NCBI RefSeq assembly: GCF_029869925.1
Contig: NZ_CP118605.1
Span: forward strand, 558,001 to 622,000
DNA from: Microbulbifer bruguierae
GTDB taxonomy: Bacteria; Pseudomonadota; Gammaproteobacteria; Pseudomonadales; Cellvibrionaceae
Length of the DNA stretch: 64,000 nt
Direction of reading: 5' to 3'
Shown piece after piece: positions 26,899 to 35,664 of this stretch. The notes beneath the pieces are model-generated. The model searched no databases, was not told where the DNA came from, and was given only the letters and a program-made list of their open reading frames with translations. Made by a program: the position numbers and the translations under genes. Position 1 is the stretch's first letter, and each line of letters starts with the position of its first letter.

Positions 26899-27288
26899 AT
26901 CCACCTCCTGTGGAAATTAAAAACTTCAGAAATTGATAACTGACCTTGAATAACCAAAACACTTTAAACAACATCTTTAAACAACAATATTTACCGAAGG
27001 AAACTAGAAATATCCCCCGGAATATAAAAATGTTTAAAGTCTTAATATAAAACCCTAAAGAAAAAAAGCAGATGCTGGAATTTGACGAGGTGGAATATGA
27101 TTCCCGAAGAATCAAAAGTCAACGCCAATTTTCACAAGTTATAATCAACGCCAACATACAGAAACCGGAGAAAGTATTACAGGCCATATCACTTACCCCA
27201 TTACAAGAAATTACATACATTCAAGTTTACACGCCATTTCCCAACCCATCTAAAGCATCAAACCAGACACGTTCAAAAATACGAATAC

Positions 27289-27477
27289 TTACCCGCCAAT
27301 ATAAAATTGATTAACCCCAAACAAGCTAGCTAGATAGTTATCCCTGTAGTATTTTGTCTGCGCATAACTGGGCGACACAAAAATAGCAATCAATTCGTTC
27401 AGATAATAATAAGTTGGACCGTCCCCTGCGCCATCAAGCCCAATGTAGTAATCACGTTTCAAGCCGTAAATACACAA
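27289..27477 (-). pseudogene. Possible gene fragment of unknown origin
   Basis: An open stretch of about 62 codons on the minus strand, with stop codon at 27289. It contains Tyr-rich, structured-looking sequence (GLKRDYYIGLDGAGDGP, YYLNELIAIFVSPSYAQ). There is only a TTG at the left end and no ribosome-binding site, and the frame closes about 45 bp further upstream. I do not recognise it. It may be what is left of a larger gene in this AT-rich stretch. Confidence 0.25.
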
Positions 27478-27495
27478 CGCGAATTTCGCGCTGTG
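27473..27495. promoter_or_regulatory. 23-bp inverted repeat upstream of the peroxidase gene
   Basis: CACAACGCGAA and TTCGCGCTGTG are complementary in 10 of 11 positions around one central base. No T-run follows on either strand, so an operator is as likely as a terminator. It is 86 bp before the peroxidase start codon. Confidence 0.4.
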
Positions 27496-27508
27496 TATGT
27501 AAAGGTGT

Positions 27509-27531
27509 ATGTAATACCAATGTCATTACAT
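27509..27531. promoter_or_regulatory. Operator-like dyad ATGTAAT-N9-ATTACAT
   Basis: Perfect 7-bp arms with a 9-bp spacer, 50 bp upstream of the peroxidase start codon at 27581. The size and position fit a binding site for a dimeric regulator overlapping the promoter. Confidence 0.45.
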
Positions 27532-27580
27532 TTATAAATATGCGCCACATATAAGGTGCCATACGCAATGGAGTGTAACT

Positions 27581-29008
27581 ATGAAACACCATGGAATTGT
27601 CCAACCGCGGGGTTTAAACGAAAGCTGTCCCGCCAATCGATCTATCAATGAACACGCCGCGGAAGCGCAACGCTTTGGCAGGCTGTTCCCCCATCTACCT
27701 CGTCTGATTTCCAATCCAGACGACCTGGAAGCCGTAGGTCAGCGCGGCGGAGTGATGGATGCCGACCACGGCTCACTCGGCGCGACCACGACGCCTCTCG
27801 GATACGTATTTTTCGGCCAGTTTATCGACCACGATATCACGCTCGACGTGACATCCAGTTTCAATAGAATTAATGATCCCTCCGCAACCCGGAACTTCCG
27901 AACCCCGGCACTGGACCTTGACTGCGTCTACGGATCGGGCCCGGAGGCAAGTCCCTACCTTTACTATCAGGCCCCGGACAACCCTACTCCCCGCCAGGCT
28001 GAAATAAGAGGCAGACACCTGCTCACAGACGGCGACGATCTTGTGCGAGCCCCCAGCGCTCCCGAAGGTAATACGAAAAGGGCAGCCTTGATCGGCGATC
28101 CTCGCAACGATGAAAATCGGATGGTTTCACAGATCCAGCTTGCCATGCATTACTTCCACAATGCCGTAGTGGATTATGTATTGAACAAAAAAAAGGCAAA
28201 CAACGAGAGTACGGAAGACGAAGGGATATTTGAGGAAGCACAAAAAATTGCCCGCTGGCACTACCAGTGGGTGGTAGTGAATGACTTTCTGCCGCGCATG
28301 GTTGGCAAGGAGCTGGTGGTCGATATTCTCAGTAGAGGCCCCAAACTTTACTGCATAAAAAACCAGCCTTATATACCCGTAGAATTCGCTGTTGCTGCCT
28401 ATCGCTTTGGGCACACCATGGTTACCAGAACCCTGAACTACAACAGTTCACATTCAGGTGTTGAGCTATTCGGCAGCGAGCTGGGACAAGGCTTTACTGT
28501 CAACAACGCCGGTATAGCAGACATGTCATTGTTTTTCGGCCCCGGTGCCCAAACCGCTGGTGCGGTAGACATCCTGATGCAGAGTGATTTGCTGGACCTA
28601 CCATTTATGTCACCAGACACACCCGCACATATGCGCTCGCTGGCCACACGCAACCTGCTGCGCGGACAATCATTTGGTTTGCCTTCTGGCCAGGAAGTTC
28701 ACGCGCACGTCTGCGAGGTACTGGGCGAACACCTTCCTGCTCCGGATATGCATATGCTTGACATGCCAGAAGCGCTGGTCAACAACACTCCCCTGTGGTT
28801 ATACATACTGGCTGAAGGAATGCTCTCCGGTGGACAGAAACTCGGTCCAGTCGGCGGTCGTATCGTGGCGGAAGTACTTATCGGCGTACTGGAGAGTGAT
28901 AATACAAGTTACCTCGGCGCGGATCGTAGCTGGCGGCCGACACTGCCCTATTCGGGAGATGTCTGGGATATGGAAGCGCTGATCAACTTTGCCAACATGC
29001 CCAGTTAG
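27581..29008 (+). CDS. Animal-type haem peroxidase family protein
   Basis: A 475-residue bacterial member of the peroxidase-cyclooxygenase superfamily, which oxidises halides or organic substrates with hydrogen peroxide. The distal site is FFGQFIDHDIT: Asp83, which can link to the haem, is followed by the distal His84, as in mammalian peroxidases. The proximal His is in AAYRFGHTMV (about residue 285), followed by the Asn-containing helix region. No signal peptide is visible, so it is cytoplasmic or exported without one. The ATG at 27581 has GGAG eight bases upstream. It stands alone, next to an AT-rich stretch, and converges with the nuclease gene at 29081. Confidence 0.88.
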   Translation: MKHHGIVQPRGLNESCPANRSINEHAAEAQRFGRLFPHLPRLISNPDDLEAVGQRGGVMDADHGSLGATTTPLGYVFFGQFIDHDITLDVTSSFNRINDPSATRNFRTPALDLDCVYGSGPEASPYLYYQAPDNPTPRQAEIRGRHLLTDGDDLVRAPSAPEGNTKRAALIGDPRNDENRMVSQIQLAMHYFHNAVVDYVLNKKKANNESTEDEGIFEEAQKIARWHYQWVVVNDFLPRMVGKELVVDILSRGPKLYCIKNQPYIPVEFAVAAYRFGHTMVTRTLNYNSSHSGVELFGSELGQGFTVNNAGIADMSLFFGPGAQTAGAVDILMQSDLLDLPFMSPDTPAHMRSLATRNLLRGQSFGLPSGQEVHAHVCEVLGEHLPAPDMHMLDMPEALVNNTPLWLYILAEGMLSGGQKLGPVGGRIVAEVLIGVLESDNTSYLGADRSWRPTLPYSGDVWDMEALINFANMPS

Positions 29009-29035
29009 AGGGTTTTTCTCTTTAAGTAGTAAACT

Positions 29036-29065
29036 GGTGCCGGGAATACTCGCATCCCCGGCACC
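29036..29065. terminator. Hairpin between convergent peroxidase and nuclease genes
   Basis: GGTGCCGGG pairs with CCCGGCACC over nine positions with a 12-base loop, in the short gap between two converging genes. No long T-run follows, so it is a probable but atypical bidirectional terminator. Confidence 0.5.
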
Positions 29066-29080
29066 AATCAGGCAGAGTCA

Positions 29081-30370
29081 TTACTCTCGCGGCAGACTAT
29101 CTATATCCAGATCCATCCATACCAGATGGTGGTCAGACGATATCACCGGATATCCCTCCCCTACCAAATCCCATCCCTCCTGGCCTTCCGCCGGCCAGAA
29201 GACAGAAGCGCAGCGAGGCGTGATGCCGTGTTTTGATGGCAACACATAATCGAGTCGCAGGTTACCCGAACCCTTGGGGTTAAAGTCACCGGTATCGTAA
29301 GCCGGATTACCGCGGTGTCCCACATTCACATAGCCCGCGGACTCCGCATCTCGCCTTGCCCCATCACTCCCAGGCGGACGGTCCTGAGCGATATCCGGGT
29401 GCTTCAATAATTGCCAGATGGCATTGTTTCGCGTATCCCCATCGTAGGGGTCTGCGTTGTAGTCGCCGAGAATTACAAAACGGGCCCCCATCTCCAGGGC
29501 CCCGTCACGGCCCTGGTCATCATAAAAATAGTTCTCACCGCGGACATAATCAGCCCAGAACCGGATCTCATCGTGGTTGCGCCGGCCATTGCGGTCTTCC
29601 GGCCCATCGAATACCGGGGGCGTTGGGTGTGCCGCCAGAATATGCAGGATTTCGCCATCGACATTGACCGGTATATCCCAATGGCTCTTACTCGACAGAC
29701 GCAATTGCTTTTGCGCTTCTGGGGGATAGTAGTCAACCGGAATCAGGGCCCCGGGCATGTCCTTCCATAAAAAATTTTGGAAGGTTCGGATACCTGTGGT
29801 TTCTATCGGGTACCTGGAAAGCAATAGCATCCCGTACTGACCCGGAAAGGCACCGTAACCATACGCGTCTTCCGGCTCGCCCAATCGACCATCACCATCC
29901 AGATCCAGCGCGCTGTCGACACCGGTGTTGGCGCTCGCGAAGTAACGGTACGGATACTCGATTGCCTGCTGATGCCGTTGCGCCACAGACAGGTAGTTTT
30001 TCTGCAGCAACTCCGCCGCCTTACCTTCACGATCACGGTCCACCTCATTCAGCAGAAGAATGTCGGGCCGAACACGCTGGATAATTTCACTGACGGCCTG
30101 AACTTGTGGGCTATCACGTCCCGCCAATTCCCTCAGTAAATCACCCTCGCCAGGACGGTTAAGAAACGCGTTAAAAGTGGCTACCCGCACAGCCCCATCA
30201 CCAACAGCACCGTAGCCGGTCAACAAGGGACAGGGGGTTGCCGCATGTACCTTCGCTTCTGCCACTGCAGACTTGCCGCCACTCGCCTCCGCCGAACCGG
30301 TAGCAAATACTGCGAAAAAAATACTGCCCACCAGAGCAACGGGGCTGTGCAGGTTAATAGTTCTTTGCAT
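29081..30370 (-). CDS. Exported endonuclease/exonuclease/phosphatase family protein
   Basis: A 429-residue protein with the DNase I-like metal-dependent fold. A signal peptide starts at the ATG at 30370 (LHSPVALVGSIFFAVFATG, cleavage after AEA). Motifs in order: VATFNAFLNRPG, LLLNEVDRD (metal-binding Glu), LAAHPTPP (catalytic His), VILGDYNADPYD and the final SSDHHLVWMDL (His of the active site). Such exported members hydrolyse DNA, phospholipids or nucleotides. It lies 32 bp after udk in the same direction, so it may be the last gene of the uracil operon and help release nucleosides from nucleic acid (inference). Confidence 0.85.
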   Translation of the reverse strand: MQRTINLHSPVALVGSIFFAVFATGSAEASGGKSAVAEAKVHAATPCPLLTGYGAVGDGAVRVATFNAFLNRPGEGDLLRELAGRDSPQVQAVSEIIQRVRPDILLLNEVDRDREGKAAELLQKNYLSVAQRHQQAIEYPYRYFASANTGVDSALDLDGDGRLGEPEDAYGYGAFPGQYGMLLLSRYPIETTGIRTFQNFLWKDMPGALIPVDYYPPEAQKQLRLSSKSHWDIPVNVDGEILHILAAHPTPPVFDGPEDRNGRRNHDEIRFWADYVRGENYFYDDQGRDGALEMGARFVILGDYNADPYDGDTRNNAIWQLLKHPDIAQDRPPGSDGARRDAESAGYVNVGHRGNPAYDTGDFNPKGSGNLRLDYVLPSKHGITPRCASVFWPAEGQEGWDLVGEGYPVISSDHHLVWMDLDIDSLPRE

Positions 30371-30402
30371 GGAATCGCGTTCTCGATCGGCTGGTAACTG
30401 CG

Positions 30403-30981
30403 CTATATACTGGCAAAACAATACTGCAATAGTGAGACAGTATCGGCGTGGGATTGGTGAATCAGGTCTGCATTGCCTTTTGACGGCTCGACATATCGAT
30501 CATGCATCGGCGCCGTCTGTTCATTGAATTGTTGCAGGGTTGCCTCGTATTCCCGTCCGCGCTCCCGAACATCCCGCGCCAGGCGTCGCTGTCGCCGGGT
30601 TGCCTCGTCACAGGCTACGAATACTTTAAAGTCAAAACTCTGTTGCAGTTCCGCCGCATGCAAGATCAAAATGCCATCCACCAGAACAACAGGCCTCGCA
30701 GTCAGCTCCACCACCTCGGGCTTGCGCCTATGGGTTGTGAAATCGTAAGTGGGCATATGGATCGTGCGTCCGGCACGCAGATCCGATAACTGCTTCGCCA
30801 GTAGTGCAAAATCAATGGCCTCGGGCACATCAAAATTCGTTATCCCTTCCAGCCCCCTGTAGTAGTTATCCTGCAGGATCAGAAGGCAATTATCTTCGCC
30901 CAACTGTTCGTAAACCGCTTGCGCCAATGTTGTTTTTCCCGAACAACTGCCCCCGGCGATCGCTATAATCTGTACTTCCAT
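30403..30981 (-). CDS. udk: Uridine kinase-like protein
   Basis: Phosphorylates uridine (and usually cytidine) to the monophosphate. The 192 residues begin with the P-loop IAIAGGSCSGKTTLA and contain the DNYYRG segment, NFDVPEAIDF and PTYDFTTHRR, all of the uridine kinase/phosphoribulokinase family, and a lid-like RDVRERGR. It is slightly shorter than E. coli Udk (213). It follows upp by 19 bp in the uracil operon, so uridine and uracil can both enter as UMP. Confidence 0.9.
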   Translation of the reverse strand: MEVQIIAIAGGSCSGKTTLAQAVYEQLGEDNCLLILQDNYYRGLEGITNFDVPEAIDFALLAKQLSDLRAGRTIHMPTYDFTTHRRKPEVVELTARPVVLVDGILILHAAELQQSFDFKVFVACDEATRRQRRLARDVRERGREYEATLQQFNEQTAPMHDRYVEPSKGNADLIHQSHADTVSLLQYCFASI

Positions 30982-31000
30982 CGGTCGATTTCAAGTCCGT

Positions 31001-31624
31001 TCATTTGCTGTTGTAAAAGCGTGCACCAACATCACCGAGACCTGGTTTGATATAGCCATCTTCGACAAGCTCATCATCACAGGAAACCGCATACAGGTTT
31101 ACATCTGGATGCGCCTCTCGAAACAGGTCCTTACCCAGTGCAGATGTAACAATACTGAGAAAAGAAATATCCCGACACCCCATATCTTTCAAACGACTGA
31201 CACTGGCAATGGCGGTATCGCCGGTAGCGATAATCGGGTCCATTACAAACACGGCAGTATCTGACAGGTGACCAGGCGTTTTGCAGTAGTACTCCACCGT
31301 ATTATTCAGGAACTTGTCCCGGTAAATACCGATATGACCAACCGAGCTTTTAGGCCATACGTGCAGTATCGCCTCCAGCATGCCATTCCCTGCGCGCATC
31401 ACCGAAATCAGACTGATCTCCTTGCTTACCTTCCTGACGGTGGCTGTGGAAATGGGGGTACAAATTTCTCGTTCAGAGAAAGGTAATTCCGACGCGGCGG
31501 CGAAAAACAGCTGCACACTCAGCTCACCGATAATACGCCGGAATGTATCCGGTTCGGTCTCCGCTTGCCGCAGGGTACCCAGTTTATCCATCATGATCGC
31601 GTTATTGACCAAGCGTAGTGTCAT
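31001..31624 (-). CDS. upp: Uracil phosphoribosyltransferase (URC6-type)
   Basis: Converts uracil and PRPP to UMP. The 207 residues have the family length. They include the PRPP-binding loop VMDPIIATGDTA, the basic RAGNGML flexible loop and the C-terminal uracil-binding DGYIKPGLGDVGARFY. In the fungal URC pathway the corresponding enzyme (URC6) starts uracil catabolism. Here it sits 11 bp after the URC4 homologue, which supports a role in breakdown rather than only salvage. Confidence 0.95.
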   Translation of the reverse strand: MTLRLVNNAIMMDKLGTLRQAETEPDTFRRIIGELSVQLFFAAASELPFSEREICTPISTATVRKVSKEISLISVMRAGNGMLEAILHVWPKSSVGHIGIYRDKFLNNTVEYYCKTPGHLSDTAVFVMDPIIATGDTAIASVSRLKDMGCRDISFLSIVTSALGKDLFREAHPDVNLYAVSCDDELVEDGYIKPGLGDVGARFYNSK

Positions 31625-31635
31625 AAAGACTCCAA

Positions 31636-32862
31636 CTAAAAGACAGTTCCGTCGCTGATAAGGGAAAGTGGTGGCGATAGATCCCCTCGCCGCTCGCAGG
31701 CAATTCGTCTACCGGCTGCCCAGGTGCCGCCTTCAAGTACCTTTGCAAGGGGGAAATCTTCCGCGCGGAATCCCAGTTGGTCTACAATCTTTTCCGCTAT
31801 GGCATCCAATAAACAGATGGTCAATGCACGCCACTCGATCACCAGCTCCGATTCGACAGCCAGAGGGGCATCTGCCAACGACGGATTCCGCAACTCCAGC
31901 AAGCCTGTATCGATCAGCAGACCTCCGTTCCGATATTCAGCGAGAGCCGTTAGTTCATTAATACCGGTAACCTCAAATCCAGCCAGTTCCAGGCACTCGA
32001 TCAGGGAGTAACTGAGCCACTGACTCAGCTTGTGAAATGGCACCAGGCTCTCCACCCCTTCGCCAAACGGTGCGTAATACCAGGTATCACCGAGATTCCG
32101 GGATTCCCATTGCACCCGCGACGGCCAGATATCTCCGAATGCTTCAAGAGTACAGCCAAGTACGGCACTCGCCGGAATCGATTCACCGAAACTTTCCAAA
32201 AGCAGCGTGGCGAGGTCACCAGGAGACTGAGTGGGAAACAACTCCGGTTTGGTCTCCATCGCACTCGCAAGGTTGTGTAGCAGCGCAACCCTCCCGGACA
32301 CACCTTCCAGTGGGTTGCTACTGTGCACCTGGAAGGCCGATCGGAATCGATCTTCGCTCAAACTGCCCAGCCCCTGAAGATTGCAGGAGTACGGAATACC
32401 TCCGCCGAATACTCCATTGAGAAAGCTGTCGAGTGACGCCAACCCCAGGCCCTCGGAGCGCCCTATGGATTCGCCCTCCGCGGTACGATAACGCCAGCGA
32501 CTACCGGCCCCTGCATCGAGAAAGACAGAAGGCACCATCAGGTCAAAGCCCATCCGCGCACGCTGTGCCGGGGCCAGCGCATTCATCAGCTCTCGCAGTC
32601 TCAACAGGGCTCGCTGTTCGCCCACCTCAAAATGCCGCCACCGGCTATGATAGGGCACGGCAAAATCGGGGTAGCGCTCCCTGATCGTATCGATAACATA
32701 CAGCACCGTCGCATCAAAGCGATCATAGTTCACCCTAAAACAGGTTTGACCATTCAGTGAACGCTCCAGAATACGGGCGCACTGAGTGCGAATGGCAGAT
32801 GTGCTGAACAACCAGCCTACCGCCGAATACTCTCCCGCTGTCAGCTGTCCGTAGCGAATCAT
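31636..32862 (-). CDS. URC4/Urg3 family protein (DUF1688)
   Basis: A 408-residue soluble protein of the family named after yeast URC4 and Aspergillus urg3, needed for uracil catabolism but with no settled biochemical role. I recognise it from the start (STSAIRTQCARILE), FDLMVPSVFLDAGAGSRW, GLGLASLDSFLNG, and the end where ALTICLLDAIAEKI precedes LGGGTWxAGR-like residues. Its start codon overlaps the stop of the URC1 homologue by four bases (ATGA), which indicates translational coupling. Gene order URC1-URC4-upp repeats the functional set found in fungi. Confidence 0.88.
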   Translation of the reverse strand: MIRYGQLTAGEYSAVGWLFSTSAIRTQCARILERSLNGQTCFRVNYDRFDATVLYVIDTIRERYPDFAVPYHSRWRHFEVGEQRALLRLRELMNALAPAQRARMGFDLMVPSVFLDAGAGSRWRYRTAEGESIGRSEGLGLASLDSFLNGVFGGGIPYSCNLQGLGSLSEDRFRSAFQVHSSNPLEGVSGRVALLHNLASAMETKPELFPTQSPGDLATLLLESFGESIPASAVLGCTLEAFGDIWPSRVQWESRNLGDTWYYAPFGEGVESLVPFHKLSQWLSYSLIECLELAGFEVTGINELTALAEYRNGGLLIDTGLLELRNPSLADAPLAVESELVIEWRALTICLLDAIAEKIVDQLGFRAEDFPLAKVLEGGTWAAGRRIACERRGDLSPPLSLISDGTVF

Positions 32863-34139
32863 TTTACCTCCAGCGCTCGGCCCTTGACATCCGCCAGTGC
32901 CGAGCTCGATTTCACTTCACCTTCGGTAAAATACCCCGCCGCTTTCTTTGCTTCGATTTCTACCCTGGCGTCATCAGGTATATATTCTTCGGGGATACTG
33001 ACCCGGTTCACCACCTCGATACCACTGGCAACAATCGCATCGTATTTCATGTTACTCATCGAATGCAGATTGTGAATTTTTTTGATTCCAAAATAGTGCA
33101 ATACGTCAGGCATCAATTCCTGAAACCGCGCATCCTGCACACCAGCGACACATTCGGTACGGGCAAAATAAGTCGCTGCGCTATCGCCGCCCCGCTGCCG
33201 TTTGCGAGCGTTATACACCAGAAACTTGGTGACCTCCCCCAGCGCCCGCCCCTCCTTGCGGTAGTACACAACAAGCCCAACCCCACCCTTCTGCGCCGTC
33301 CTCACCGCCTGTTCAATACCGTAGGTCAGGTACGGACGACAGGTACAGATGTCTGAGCCAAACACGTCAGAACCATTGCACTCATCGTGGACCCTGCAGG
33401 TGAGTTCTACGTCACTGTTGGCGAGGTCACCAATAGAGCCAAAAATATAGGCAGTACTACTGCCAATGGGGGGGAGCAGGACTTTCAAGTCAGAACGCGT
33501 TACCAGTTCAGGAAACATACCACCGGTCTCGCGAAACAGGATTTTCCGAAGTTCAGCTTCACTGACACCAAACCGTTCAGCCAGCCCCGGCAAATACCAC
33601 ACAGGATCTATGGCTACCTTGGTAACCTTTACCTCCCCCTTTGACGTCACAAATTTTTCATCTACCGGAAGACGCCCCGAGGCAATGGCCTCCTGGATTT
33701 CCGGCATTTTCAACCTGGCCTGGGTAATGGCGATACTCGGCTGGATATTGTATCCCTCGGCCAAAAAATCATTGAACGCGCCAGTAATATTGGCACCCCA
33801 GGGATCCAGAGAGATAATTTTTCCCTCCTCAAACCAGGAAGGCTGAAGTTGTACCTGCTCGGTGGGTTCCGTGTTCTCCAGATCTGGCCTGTGCCCCAAT
33901 AACTGTCTACCAGAGGCTATAGACAATGCACGGTACACAGAATAGCTACCGCTGTGACAGCCAATACAATTGCGGCTTTTCGGATCGCTGACAGTACCGA
34001 TGACCGGCCCACGCACCACTGGATCGCGGGCATACCAGTTGATCGCCGGCGTACTCCCCGGACTTGCCATAACGTGCGAAGTCAAACGTATATGATCTAA
34101 AACAGGTACCCCAGACTGCGGTATATCTTTATTATTCAT
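32859..34139 (-). CDS. GTP cyclohydrolase II homologue of the URC1 type
   Basis: A 426-residue protein with an N-terminal region of about 200 residues not found in RibA, followed by a GTP cyclohydrolase II domain. The zinc triad is intact as Cys254-x10-Cys265-x-Cys267 (HDECNGSDVFGSDICTC), and YYRKEGRALGEVTK (292-305) matches the RibA YLRQEGRGIG catalytic segment. In the yeast pathway URC1 acts on a uracil-derived nucleotide rather than serving riboflavin synthesis. The ATG at 34139 has AGGGA upstream; an earlier in-frame start at 34202 is not supported. It is the first gene of the operon, divergent from cdd. Confidence 0.9.
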   Translation of the reverse strand: MNNKDIPQSGVPVLDHIRLTSHVMASPGSTPAINWYARDPVVRGPVIGTVSDPKSRNCIGCHSGSYSVYRALSIASGRQLLGHRPDLENTEPTEQVQLQPSWFEEGKIISLDPWGANITGAFNDFLAEGYNIQPSIAITQARLKMPEIQEAIASGRLPVDEKFVTSKGEVKVTKVAIDPVWYLPGLAERFGVSEAELRKILFRETGGMFPELVTRSDLKVLLPPIGSSTAYIFGSIGDLANSDVELTCRVHDECNGSDVFGSDICTCRPYLTYGIEQAVRTAQKGGVGLVVYYRKEGRALGEVTKFLVYNARKRQRGGDSAATYFARTECVAGVQDARFQELMPDVLHYFGIKKIHNLHSMSNMKYDAIVASGIEVVNRVSIPEEYIPDDARVEIEAKKAAGYFTEGEVKSSSALADVKGRALEVK

Positions 34140-34290
34140 CACCAATCCCTGGAAAATGTTTACTAAAACTCCTGATATCTTTACCGACGAATAACCAAAC
34201 AATCAAATTCCGGGTCACAATACCCCCGTATCAGAGCTCGATTTCGTAATCAGGGTAATATCAGTCTACAACCATCAATAAAGGCAGATC

Positions 34291-34722
34291 ATGGACATCG
34301 ATCTTCTCAAACAAAAAGCTCGGGAACTTGCGCAAAATAGCTACGCTCCCTATAGCCAATTCCCTGTCGCTGCCGCCTTTTACGACCAAAACGGCAATAT
34401 CTATGGCGGGGTCAATGTCGAAAACATGTCGTTCGGATTGACCATCTGCGCTGAGCGTAATGCTATATTTTCCGCCGCCACTACCGGCTGCCGAACCATC
34501 GATGCGATGGTGATCTATACCCCAACACCAGAGCCCACCATGCCCTGCGGCGCCTGCCGACAGGTAATATGGGAATTTTCGTCAGATGCAAAAATCATCG
34601 CAATCTGTGATAGCGAAAAAGAATCTGTGTTCTCGATTCGCGACCTACTCCCGGGTGCTTTTGTTCTCGAAACGAATACTCGCAACGACACCTGCTCCGA
34701 CAATAACGCCAACAAGGAATAG
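34291..34722 (+). CDS. cdd: Cytidine deaminase
   Basis: Deaminates cytidine and deoxycytidine to uridine and deoxyuridine. The 143 residues match the small homotetrameric type. The zinc site is CAERNAI (Cys-Ala-Glu) and PCGACRQ, with substrate contacts SPYSxFPVAAA-like (APYSQFPVAAAF) and GGVNVENMSFGLT. AAGG lies seven bases upstream of the ATG. It is divergent from the URC1 operon and five bp before an oxygenase gene, so it feeds cytidine into the uracil route. Confidence 0.94.
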   Translation: MDIDLLKQKARELAQNSYAPYSQFPVAAAFYDQNGNIYGGVNVENMSFGLTICAERNAIFSAATTGCRTIDAMVIYTPTPEPTMPCGACRQVIWEFSSDAKIIAICDSEKESVFSIRDLLPGAFVLETNTRNDTCSDNNANKE

Positions 34723-34727
34723 CAGCC

Positions 34728-35654
34728 ATGACAGCCGGTAAGCCCGCCAGTATCGATCTGAGTCGATTCTTTGATCCAGCGCAGCGCGATCAATTCTGCC
34801 GCCAGTTACTGGATTCCCTGTCAGAATTCGGCTTTGTCATTATCCGCAACCACGGTATCCCGATTTCCGAGTTTGAGCGCGCCTATCAGCTATGCACCGA
34901 TTTTTTTGCGCTTCCACTCGAAAACAAGCGGAAATACGAATCCGGCAATGGCCAACGGGGTTATATCGGCCTTGGCAAGGAAACCGCCGCAGGCCAGTCC
35001 ATCGGCGACCTCAAGGAATACTGGCACATAGGGCCAAACGCCGCCGTGGTACAACACCACGGTGAAAACTACCCGGAAAATACCTGGCCCGGGGAAATTC
35101 CGGAGTTCGAACCATTCTTTACCGGGCTCCATCAAAAGCTGGAAAGCGTGGCCGGGCATCTCGCCGAGGCCCTGGCACTGGCCGTTGGCCTTGAGCAGGA
35201 CCACTTCAAAAACATGATCGCCGGAGGCAATTCGGTACAGCGATTAATCCATTACCCGGCACTTCGCGATGTGCACAGTCCTGGCGCCGTGCGAGCCGCT
35301 GCACATACTGATATCAATCTGATGACGCTGCTGATCGGCGCCACCGACAGCGGCCTGGAGTTGCTCGACAGGCATGGAAACTGGCTACCCGTGGAGCACC
35401 GCAGCGATGAAATCGTGGTTGATACCGGAGATATGATGGCGCGGCTCACCAACAATTACCTTCCCGCTACCACCCATCGTGTGGTCAATCCGAGAACCGC
35501 AGACCGACCGCGCTTTTCAATCCCCTACTTCGTCCATCCACGCAACAGCGTTTCTCTTGAGTGTCTGCCGCAATATCGAGATCTCGCCCCGTTACAACCC
35601 CCTATAACTGCAGGAGAATTTTTAACCCAGCGTTTGCGGGAAAACGGCTTTTAA
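34728..35654 (+). CDS. Isopenicillin-N-synthase-family 2-oxoglutarate/Fe(II) oxygenase
   Basis: A 308-residue dioxygenase. The N-terminal DIOX_N-like half has FGFVIIRNHGI and RGYIGLGKE. The Fe/2OG domain has His-x-Asp in AAHTDINLMTLLIG, the distal His in TTHRVVNP and the 2OG-binding Arg in RFSIPYF. The family includes fungal thymine-7-hydroxylase and pyrimidine deoxynucleoside 2'-hydroxylase. With cdd five bp upstream and the uracil operon beside it, a role on thymine, thymidine or a related nucleoside is a reasonable inference, not shown by the sequence. It converges with the transporter gene, ten bp apart. Confidence 0.85.
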   Translation: MTAGKPASIDLSRFFDPAQRDQFCRQLLDSLSEFGFVIIRNHGIPISEFERAYQLCTDFFALPLENKRKYESGNGQRGYIGLGKETAAGQSIGDLKEYWHIGPNAAVVQHHGENYPENTWPGEIPEFEPFFTGLHQKLESVAGHLAEALALAVGLEQDHFKNMIAGGNSVQRLIHYPALRDVHSPGAVRAAAHTDINLMTLLIGATDSGLELLDRHGNWLPVEHRSDEIVVDTGDMMARLTNNYLPATTHRVVNPRTADRPRFSIPYFVHPRNSVSLECLPQYRDLAPLQPPITAGEFLTQRLRENGF

Positions 35655-35664
35655 CAGAGCGACA

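Larger units (their letters stand above)
26899..27580. other. AT-rich gene-poor stretch before the peroxidase gene
   Basis: About 680 bp, visibly richer in A and T than the rest of the window. A plus-strand frame of 80 codons (27072-27314) has no ribosome-binding site and looks random. A minus-strand frame (27289-27477) encodes a composition that looks protein-like (DYYIGLDGAGDGPTYYYL) but lacks a proper start, so it may be a gene fragment. Two dyads lie at 27473-27495 and 27509-27531. Confidence 0.5.

Noticed and set aside
27072..27314. 80-codon plus-strand frame in the AT-rich stretch
   Set aside because: No ribosome-binding site and a random-looking composition.
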